A DNA stretch of 22,324 bases, taken from contig JALFGI010000097.1 in NCBI GenBank assembly GCA_022777455.1, positions 1-22,324 on the forward strand. Reading direction: 5' to 3'. Below are positions 8,128-14,500 of this stretch, piece after piece. A program made the position numbers and the translations under genes. Origin of the DNA: Clostridiales bacterium (GTDB taxonomy: Bacteria > Bacillota_A > Clostridia > Oscillospirales > Oscillospiraceae). Position 1 is the stretch's first letter, and each line of letters opens with the position of its first letter. A model generated the notes under the pieces. The model made no database searches, was not told the DNA's origin, and was given only the letters and a program-made list of their open reading frames with translations.

Positions 8128-8499
8128 ATGGAAACAATCAACATGAATGAAAAACTTCAGGACCTGATGAACAACAAGGAATTCATGGAAAGCATTCATA
8201 AAACCGCCAGCATTGAGGAGTATCAGCAACTGTTGGCTGCGAACGGTATTAACACTACTGTTGAGGAGCTGAAGGCTGGCTTTGAACAGGTTTCCTCTCT
8301 GGTCGGCGAAAACGGGGAGCTATCGGTTGAGGTGCTGGATGCCGTTGCCGGTGGGCGCGGTGTTAATGTACTGACACATCTCGGAGTTTGGGGGCAAATC
8401 GGATGTACCCTTGCAATGATGGCATGTGCAACAAATCCGGTAGGCTGGTATATCGCTGCGTGCGCTTGCGGTGCGGTTGCCCTGTGCAGCATGTGCTGA
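8128..8499 (+). CDS. Nif11-like leader peptide with hydrophobic six-Cys core (precursor B)
   Basis: 123 residues from ATG 8128, eight bases after AAAAGGAG; an in-frame ATG at 8143 is possible but less well placed. The leader, residues 1-76, ends GELSVEVLDAVAGG. The 47-residue core is strongly hydrophobic and Gly/Ala-rich, with six Cys, four of them in the last 15 residues (AACACGAVALCSMC). It has two Thr, one Ser and almost no charge, so it could form disulfides or be a substrate of Cys-directed modification; no such enzyme is encoded in the window. A long hydrophobic stretch could insert in membranes. It is the first gene of a B-C-D-E run under promoter B. Confidence 0.83.
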   Translation: METINMNEKLQDLMNNKEFMESIHKTASIEEYQQLLAANGINTTVEELKAGFEQVSSLVGENGELSVEVLDAVAGGRGVNVLTHLGVWGQIGCTLAMMACATNPVGWYIAACACGAVALCSMC

Positions 8500-8507
8500 T
8501 ATAGAAA

Positions 8508-8531
8508 ACTCGCTTGGGTTAGCAAGCGAGT
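8508..8531 (+). other. Intergenic hairpin without U-tract after precursor B
   Basis: ACTCGCTTG (8508-8516) pairs perfectly with CAAGCGAGT (8523-8531) across a 6-nt loop. No run of T follows, so it is unlikely to be an intrinsic terminator. It sits nine bases after the precursor B stop and 26 bases before precursor C, where it could block 3' decay or mark a processing site. Confidence 0.7.
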
Positions 8532-8556
8532 ACGCGTAACAGAAAGGATGATACTC

Positions 8557-8844
8557 ATGACAGTTATTAATGAAGAAAAGTGGAAAGCGTTAGAGCAGAA
8601 TGCCGAACTGAAGGCAGCACTGGAAACTGCAAATTCCCCCGAAATGGCTTATGAGATTCTGAAGCGCTATGGTGCAGATGTTTCGCTGGAGGAAGTCCGG
8701 GAAATGATCCAGAAAGAAGGAGTACTGTCCGAAAATGATCTGGATGATGTAGCCGGTGGTGTTGGTTGGCGTAGAGTTGTGGGCTTTAGAATTGTAATTT
8801 TGTTCAATCCGTTCCGCGTCAAGATGGTTCCGATCTACGGATAA
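8557..8844 (+). CDS. Nif11-like leader peptide with cationic Cys-free core (precursor C)
   Basis: 95 residues from ATG 8557; an in-frame ATG at 8548 overlaps the AAAGGA ribosome site and is rejected. The leader, residues 1-68, has the usual pattern (YEILKRYGADVSLEEV) and ends GVLSENDLDDVAGG. The 27-residue core begins VGWRRVVGFRIVILF and ends VKMVPIYG. It holds four Arg and one Lys, no acidic residue, no Cys, Ser or Thr, so it cannot be a lanthipeptide and is likely exported unmodified or only cleaved. Alternating cationic and hydrophobic residues resemble membrane-active peptides. It is 57 nt after precursor B and 47 nt before D, probably co-transcribed. Confidence 0.8.
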   Translation: MTVINEEKWKALEQNAELKAALETANSPEMAYEILKRYGADVSLEEVREMIQKEGVLSENDLDDVAGGVGWRRVVGFRIVILFNPFRVKMVPIYG

Positions 8845-8891
8845 TCGTATGTAACGAATATTAGGCACTAAATATTTAGGAGGAAACAACC

Positions 8892-9185
8892 ATGAACGAA
8901 AAAATGATGAAAATGGAAGAACTCATCAGAGATGAAGTGAAAGTCGCTGAAATTTTTACCGGCACCCCCGATGAAATCATGAAGAAGCTGGCAATGAATG
9001 GCATCGAATTGACTCAGGAAGAGTTTGATGCTATCTATGACGGTATTCACGAAGATGAGAATAGTGAAAACCTGAGTGAAAAAGACTTGGACGAAGTTGC
9101 CGGTGGATGCGGTGGTTGCTATAATTTCTGGAAGAAGGTCGGCAAGGCCATTGACAAAGCACTTCAGAGAATTTTTGGTCACTAA
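8892..9185 (+). CDS. Nif11-like leader peptide with CxxC and amphipathic cationic core (precursor D)
   Basis: 97 residues from ATG 8892, with an excellent TAGGAGGA site. The leader, residues 1-72, is the most typical of the set (MKKLAMNGIELTQEEF) and ends ENLSEKDLDEVAGG. The 25-residue core starts CGGCYNFWKKVGKAI and ends LQRIFGH: a CxxC pair followed by a segment that would form an amphipathic helix with four Lys, one Arg and one Asp. A disulfide within CGGC or dimerisation through Cys is possible. The helix looks like a membrane-active class II bacteriocin. It shares its leader end with precursor E (LDEVAGG), 37 nt downstream, and the two may act as a pair. Confidence 0.83.
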   Translation: MNEKMMKMEELIRDEVKVAEIFTGTPDEIMKKLAMNGIELTQEEFDAIYDGIHEDENSENLSEKDLDEVAGGCGGCYNFWKKVGKAIDKALQRIFGH

Positions 9186-9222
9186 TAAAAATATATAAAT
9201 AGTTCTAAAGGAGAGCAAAATT

Positions 9223-9528
9223 ATGAACGAAATGACTGCAAAAAAGCTTGCCGAAGTTATGAACGATGTAGAAGCTAACGAAAAGCTGGAATGCGCCAGC
9301 GGTATCGAAGAAATCACTGCCATTCTGAATGAGTATGGTGTGGAAATTACCGCAGCGGAACTGGAGGAAATTGTTGTAAAGTCTTCTGGTGAGGAATTAT
9401 CTCTGGAAAGTCTGGACGAGGTTGCTGGTGGTGGATGGTTTAAGAAAACATGGAAGAGCATTAAGGGGCACATTTCATCTGCATTGAATGGCCTGTTTGA
9501 TGGCTTCCTCGGTGGCTATTCCAACTAA
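9223..9528 (+). CDS. Nif11-like leader peptide with amphipathic Gly-rich core (precursor E)
   Basis: 101 residues from ATG 9223, with AAAGGAG nine bases upstream. The leader, residues 1-70, ends EELSLESLDEVAGG. The 31-residue core begins GWFKKTWKSIKGHISSAL and ends GFLGGYSN: a cationic N-terminal half followed by a Gly-rich hydrophobic half with GLFDG and GFLGG, both fitting the GxxxG helix-contact motif of two-peptide bacteriocins. It has no Cys. It is the last precursor in the run and is followed by a hairpin and the CPBP gene. Confidence 0.83.
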   Translation: MNEMTAKKLAEVMNDVEANEKLECASGIEEITAILNEYGVEITAAELEEIVVKSSGEELSLESLDEVAGGGWFKKTWKSIKGHISSALNGLFDGFLGGYSN

Positions 9529-9553
9529 TTTCAGGGTCCAGAATCAAAAAAGG

Positions 9554-9592
9554 AAGGAAGACGGCAAACAAGCTTGTCTTCCTTTCTTCTCT
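9554..9592 (+). terminator. Possible intrinsic terminator or attenuator after precursor E
   Basis: AAGGAAGAC (9554-9562) pairs with GTCTTCCTT (9576-9584) across a 13-nt loop, followed by TCTTCTCT. The tail is T-rich but interrupted, so termination may be partial, giving lower expression of the CPBP gene than of the peptides. Confidence 0.5.
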
Positions 9593-9623
9593 ATCCTGCA
9601 TAGAGAAAAATGAGGTGAATATA

Positions 9624-10526
9624 TTGAAGAATCTTATAGCTGCAGAATATCCTGTAATAGAAGAAGCCAGAAAAACAGGCAGAGGAAACTCATTTTTCTT
9701 GGAACTGATAAAGTCAACGATTGTCCTTTTTGTAATGATTTGCATCACAGGCGTAATATCAGATCTGCTTTGCGCCTTCATCCCGGAAGATGTCGCCCGT
9801 GAGCCATGGGATAATATTTTAATTCTTTACAGTGAAATATTCAGTATTGGAATTGGAATCATCTATTGCACTGTATTTGAACAGCGAAGCCTTCGGAGTG
9901 TTGGATTTTCTCATCCCATTTGTAAGCCATATGGAATTGGCGCTTTTTTAGGGATACTGGTTATTTCTCTGGTCGTACTCATCAGTACAATTTGCAAAGG
10001 ACTGCACTTTTCCTATATCAATACGAAAGTAAGTATTCCAATCCAGACATTATTACTGGGTGGCTTTATCGTTCAAGGATTATCCGAAGAGGTTCTATGC
10101 AGAGGATATATCTTCGTATCCATCGCTCGAAAGAGTAGTGTTCCTCTCGCCTGCTTGGGAAGTTCTGTCTTATTCTGCCTGATTCACATTTTCAATGATG
10201 GCTTTTCTTTCATACCTATGCTGAATTTGATTTTGTTTGGAATTTTAGAATCATTGTTGTTTCTGAAAACAAACAACATATGGACAGCCGGCGCATTTCA
10301 CAGTGTTTGGAATTATATGCAGGGGTGTGTGTACGGATTAAACGTCTCCGGAAATGGTTTTGCTGATTCCATTTTTGTTTTTGAGCAAACTGACAAAAAG
10401 CTTGTCAATGGCGGTGTATTCGGACCTGAAGGAAGTATCATTGTAACAATTGTGTTGCTTATAACATTGGCCGTGTTAGTCGCAATAATGCATCAAGAGG
10501 CGGCTAAGAAACAGGGAAAAAACTGA
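9624..10526 (+). CDS. CPBP-family intramembrane metalloprotease
   Basis: 300 residues if started at TTG 9624, six bases after GAGGTG; an in-frame GTG at 9615 lies inside that ribosome site. Several hydrophobic segments span residues 30-50, 70-85, 104-123, 142-152, 172-190, 198-214 and 273-290. The CPBP (CAAX protease and bacteriocin-processing) signatures are present: SEEVLCRGY (Glu155, Glu156, Arg160), LIHIFND (His188) and HSVWN (His226, Asn230). The family includes bacteriocin self-immunity proteins and processing enzymes in Gram-positive clusters. Its position right after five leader peptides supports immunity, or leader or core maturation. The gene is visibly AT-richer than the flanking kinase and exporter genes. 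Confidence 0.88.
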   Translation: MKNLIAAEYPVIEEARKTGRGNSFFLELIKSTIVLFVMICITGVISDLLCAFIPEDVAREPWDNILILYSEIFSIGIGIIYCTVFEQRSLRSVGFSHPICKPYGIGAFLGILVISLVVLISTICKGLHFSYINTKVSIPIQTLLLGGFIVQGLSEEVLCRGYIFVSIARKSSVPLACLGSSVLFCLIHIFNDGFSFIPMLNLILFGILESLLFLKTNNIWTAGAFHSVWNYMQGCVYGLNVSGNGFADSIFVFEQTDKKLVNGGVFGPEGSIIVTIVLLITLAVLVAIMHQEAAKKQGKN

Positions 10527-10579
10527 TGGTATGTGCCATAAACGTAATACCTTCCTTATCAATCCTGCAACAACGCAGT

Positions 10580-11119
10580 TTACCCATCCAGCGCAAACTC
10601 TTTCCACTGCTCCAAGCCTATCGCTGACAATTTATCAATGGCCCTGGACAGCAGCACCCGGGCGTTTCCGGGGGTGATGCCTAAGTGCCGGGCGATTTCA
10701 TCCCCGGAGCGGTTTTCAAAGTAGCGCATTTTCACGATCATCTGCTGCCGTTCGGGGAGCCGGGAGATGGCCTGGAGCAGTTTTTCACGGAGCTGTTCCA
10801 GGTAGATTCCCCGGTCCAGGTCAATTCCCATGTCCTGCAGGGTTTCGGCGATTTCGTCGTAGTCCTCGCTGATGACGTGATCCCGATAGTAGTTCTTGAT
10901 GCGGCTGTTGGTGATCAGGTACAGCCAGGTGGAGCGCTTTCCCTTAGCGGGGTCGTAGTCGCTGTAATGCCGGTAGCAGTAAACAAACACCTCGGCAGTC
11001 AGGTCCTCGGCATCTTCCCTGTGGGAGATTTTTTTATAGACATAGTTCAGCACCCGGTTGTAATTGTCCCGATAGAAGGTTTCATAGTCCGGCTGCTGAC
11101 CGTTAAAGGAAATCAGCAT
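10580..11119 (-). CDS. ECF-type RNA polymerase sigma factor
   Basis: 179 residues on the - strand from the ATG complementary to 11117-11119, with GGAG ten bases upstream. Region 2 spans about 13-80: EDAEDLTAEVFVYCYRH (35-51) then STWLYLITNSRIKNYYRD. Region 4 spans about 112-165: LPERQQMIVKMRYFENRS, then the helix-turn-helix EIARHLGITPGNARVLLSRA. The size and absence of regions 1 and 3 fit the extracytoplasmic-function group. It is convergent with the CPBP gene (53 nt between stops) and divergent from the 60-residue gene at 11197. No anti-sigma gene is adjacent. The four TGTAAC-N15-GTGTAT sites in the window are plausible targets, one of them in its own upstream gap but pointing away. How it is controlled is not visible. 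Confidence 0.9.
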   Translation of the reverse strand: MLISFNGQQPDYETFYRDNYNRVLNYVYKKISHREDAEDLTAEVFVYCYRHYSDYDPAKGKRSTWLYLITNSRIKNYYRDHVISEDYDEIAETLQDMGIDLDRGIYLEQLREKLLQAISRLPERQQMIVKMRYFENRSGDEIARHLGITPGNARVLLSRAIDKLSAIGLEQWKEFALDG

Positions 11120-11136
11120 GTTTTTTCACTCCGATC

Positions 11137-11165
11137 TGTAACGGTTTGATTCACTGCGTGTATAC
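11137..11165 (+). promoter_or_regulatory. Candidate ECF-sigma promoter C (TGTAAC-N15-GTGTAT)
   Basis: TGTAAC at 11137-11142 and GTGTATAC at 11158-11165 with a 15-nt spacer, reading toward the 60-residue gene whose ATG is 33 nt beyond the -10-like block. It lies in the divergent gap upstream of the sigma gene. No matching motif reads toward the sigma gene on the opposite strand. Confidence 0.72.
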
Positions 11166-11196
11166 AGTGGTAGAATCACGTTTTGGAGGTGTTGCC

Positions 11197-11379
11197 ATGA
11201 AAAAGAGCATGGAGCAGATGCTGAAGCTGGTGGCAGATTTTGAAGCGTTCTGCGCACCGACTGCCGAAAGCCAGGCGACTTTCGATGGCGATGAATTGGA
11301 CGCAGCGGAGCTGGATCTGATTGCCGCCGCCGGAACCATCCCTCCCCACGCGGAGCAAAAGCCCGGCCCAAAGGAGTAA
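11197..11379 (+). CDS. 60-residue peptide gene, probable divergent leader-peptide relative
   Basis: ATG 11197 follows GGAGGT by about seven bases, and a strong terminator follows the stop. The sequence begins MKKSMEQMLKLVADFEAF and has DELDAAELDLIAAAG at residues 32-46. That stretch parallels the leader ends of the five precursors (GELSxxxLDxVAGG), with A-A-A-G in place of V-A-G-G. The remaining 14 residues (TIPPHAEQKPGPKE) are short and polar, unlike the other cores. It shares the ECF-type promoter with precursors A and B. It may be a shrunken or regulatory precursor, or an unrelated small protein acting on the neighbouring sigma factor. The single-gene unit is clear; the function is not. 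Confidence 0.7.
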   Translation: MKKSMEQMLKLVADFEAFCAPTAESQATFDGDELDAAELDLIAAAGTIPPHAEQKPGPKE

Positions 11380-11389
11380 TCAACCAAAT

Positions 11390-11417
11390 GCGCCCCGTCC
11401 CACCGGGGCGCTTTTCT
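11390..11417 (+). terminator. Intrinsic terminator after the 60-residue gene
   Basis: GCGCCCCG (11390-11397) pairs perfectly with CGGGGCGC (11404-11411) across a 6-nt loop, followed immediately by TTTTCTT. It begins 10 nt after the stop codon and isolates the small gene from kinase 1. Confidence 0.92.
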
Positions 11418-11477
11418 TATGCTGTTCATTTTTTCCGGTTTATTCTATCATTTTTTTCGTAAGGATACAATAGGTAG

Positions 11478-11506
11478 TTGTGCAATTCTGAAAAATATGT
11501 TATATT
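11478..11506 (+). promoter_or_regulatory. Candidate housekeeping (sigma-A-like) promoter for kinase 1
   Basis: TTGTGC (11478-11483), a 17-nt spacer and TATATT (11501-11506) lie 81 nt before the chosen start of kinase 1 (ATG 11588). The -10 matches TATAAT at five of six positions, the -35 at only three. No TGTAAC-N15-GTGTAT element is present here, so kinase 1 may be constitutively expressed while kinase 2 is induced. Confidence 0.5.
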
Positions 11507-11587
11507 TTAACAATGAGGGATAGGCTTGTTTTCACGTTCAGCCATGCGCTTCCAAGCCGGTCTTATACACAGAAAGAGGAGACTTCT

Positions 11588-14500
11588 ATGGAACAAACAG
11601 CATCCTGGCCCGGGTGGGAGACGGTACGGCTGATTGGCCGGGGGAGTTTCGGGGCGGTTTATGAGATTCAGCGGTCGCTTTTCGGCGAGGTGGAAAAGGC
11701 GGCGCTGAAGGTCATTACAATTCCTCAGAACGTCAGTGATATTGAGGAACTGCGCAATGAAGGTTTCGATAAGGAAAGCATCACGGATACCTTCAAGAAC
11801 CATCTGAAAAGCATTGTGGCCGAGTATTCCCTCATGCGGAAAATGAATGGCAGTGCCAACATTGTCAACTGCGACGACGTACGCTATGTGCAGCACGAGG
11901 ACGGCATCGGTTGGGATATCTACATCAAGATGGAACTGCTGACGCCGCTGACGAAGACGCTTCCCGACGCGATTCCCGAAGAAACCGTCATTAAAATTGC
12001 CCTGGATTTGTGTTCCGCGCTGGAACTGTGCAAGAAACACGACATTGTGCACCGGGATATCAAGCCCCAGAATATCTTTGTGTCCGACAATGGGGATTAT
12101 AAGCTGGGCGATTTCGGTATTGCCAAAACGGTAGAAAAAACCATGAGCGGTACCAAGATCGGCACCTATAAGTACATGGCTCCGGAGGTTTATAACAACC
12201 AGCCCTACGGCAGCGCAGCAGATATTTATTCCCTGGGGCTGGTGCTCTATTGGATGCTAAATGGGCGCCGGATGCCTTTCTTACCCCTGCCGCCGGCAAA
12301 ACTCAGCGCTGGCATGAACGAAGCGGCCCGCGCTCGCCGTCTGGCGGGAGAGCCTGTTCCAGCGCCCAAAAATGGCAGCGAGGGACTGAAAGCCATTGTT
12401 TTGAAAGCCTGTGCCTATGAGCCGAAGGAGCGCTATACCGACGCCAGGCAGATGAAGGAGGCGCTGGAGCATTTGTCTGTGACCTCTGAGAGGCCGGAGG
12501 AAAAAGGAACCGTAGCAGTACGGAAACCCATGGCAGGAAAGAAAGTGCCAGTCGTGCCCCTTCGTGAAGAAGTGGCGGAATCGGACGCAACCATTGTGTC
12601 CGCTGTCCAGAAGCCCTTCTCCGGGCAGGAACAGAAGAATGCGCCCCATGCTGCTCCCAAAAAGCGGAGGAGGTCTTTGATTGCCGCAGCCTGCATTCTG
12701 GTAGGAATCATCGTCTGCGGTTCCGTGTTTCTCCTTGGCAAAGGCTCCAGACAAACTGAGATGGCCGCCGGGCCAACCATCGGGGCTACAACGGAAGTGA
12801 CCACTGAGGCCATGACGGAGGCACCTACCGAGGACGAGACTGCCCGCTTGGATGCGGCATATGCTGCCGCAGAGCAATTGCTGCAAGCTGAGAAATACGA
12901 TCAAGCCATTGCTGCCTTTGAAGCGCTGAACGGTTATAAAGACAGTTCTGCGCAGATTGAAATTGCCCATCAGCAGAGCCAATATGCAGAAGCGGAAGCC
13001 TTGGCGCAATCCGGGAAAACCGCAGAAGCGGCTATCGCATTCTATAAACTTGGAGATAAGCAGCGAAGTTTTGCACTTTGGGACGAAGTGGCAGTGCGGG
13101 ATACCATATCAGGAATCGAGCACACTGTAGGCATAAACTCTGATGGTACTGTGGTAGCTGTGGGAGATAATAGATTTAGCCAGTGCAACGTCGGCAGTTG
13201 GAAGGACATTATCGCCATCAGCGCAGGTGATGATTACACCGTTGGTCTGAAGTCTGACGGCACTGTGGTGGCTGTGGGAGATAATAGATCTAGCCAGTGC
13301 AATGTCGGCAGTTGGAAGGACATCGTAGCCGTCAGCTCTGGTTCGGTACACACCGTAGGCCTGAGATCCGACGGTACTGTGGTAGCTGTGGGAGATAATG
13401 GGTTTGGCCAGCGCGATGTCAGCGACTGGACAAACATTGTTGCCGTCAGCGCAGGTTACGGACACACCGTAGGCCTGAGATCCGACGGCACAGTGGTGGC
13501 TGTGGGACATAATGAGTTTGGCCAGTGTGATGTCAGTAGCTGGAAGGACATCACCGCCGTCAGTGCCGGTTACGGACACACCGTAGGCCTGAAATCCGAT
13601 GGCACTGTGGTGGCTGCAGGACATGATAGCAGCAGCTGGGAGTACATCACCGCTGTCAGCGCGGATTCTGGATACACAACAGATCCGAAATCCGACGGCA
13701 CTGTGGCAGCTGTAGGAAATAATTGCAGCAGCTGGAAGGACATCATCGCTGTCAGCGCGGGTGCAATGCATTTTGTGGGGCTTCAATCTGACGGCACTGT
13801 GGTGGCTGTGGGAAATAATGGGTTTGGCCAGTGCGATGTCAGCAGTTGGAAGGACATTATCGCCATCAGCGCAGGTGATGATTACACCGTTGGTCTGAAG
13901 TCCGACGGCACTGTGGTGGCTGTGGGACTTGATGAGTATGGTCGGTGCGATATCAGTGGTTGGAAAGACATGAAACGCCCCCCCATCAGCGCGGAGCACC
14001 AAGCAAAGCTGGACGAGGCCAGGCAGGCATTTGAAGCACAGCAAGCAGCAGATTATGCCGCCGCAGAGGAATTGCTGCAAGCCGGGAAATACGATCAAGC
14101 CATCGCTGCTTTTGAGGCGCTGAATGGCTATCGAAACAGTACCGCACAGATTGAAATTGCTCGTCAACAGAGCCAATATGCAGAAGCGGAAGCATTGGCA
14201 CAATCCGGGAAAACCGCGGAAGCTGCCATTGCATTCTACAAACTGGGGGACAGGCAGCGGAGTTTTGCGCTCTGGGACGAAGTAGCAATACGGGATACGA
14301 TTAGCGCTCAAGGCTTTCACACCGTGGGCCTGAAAGCAGATGGCACAGTGATGGCTGTGGGAGATAACGAGTTTGGCCAATGCGATATCGGCAGCTGGAA
14401 GGACATCATAGCCCTCAGCACAAGTTTTGACCACACTGTAGGCCTGAAATCCGACGGAACTGTGGTGGCTGTGGGAGATAATGAGTATGGCCAATGCGAT

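Noticed and set aside
8850..8876. TGTAAC upstream of precursor D as a fifth ECF promoter
   Set aside because: Fifteen bases later the sequence is AATATT, not GTGTAT.
7627..9528. Lanthipeptide, sactipeptide or thiopeptide cluster
   Set aside because: No LanM, LanBC, radical SAM or YcaO gene is visible in the window, and several cores lack the residues such enzymes act on; upstream genes cannot be excluded.
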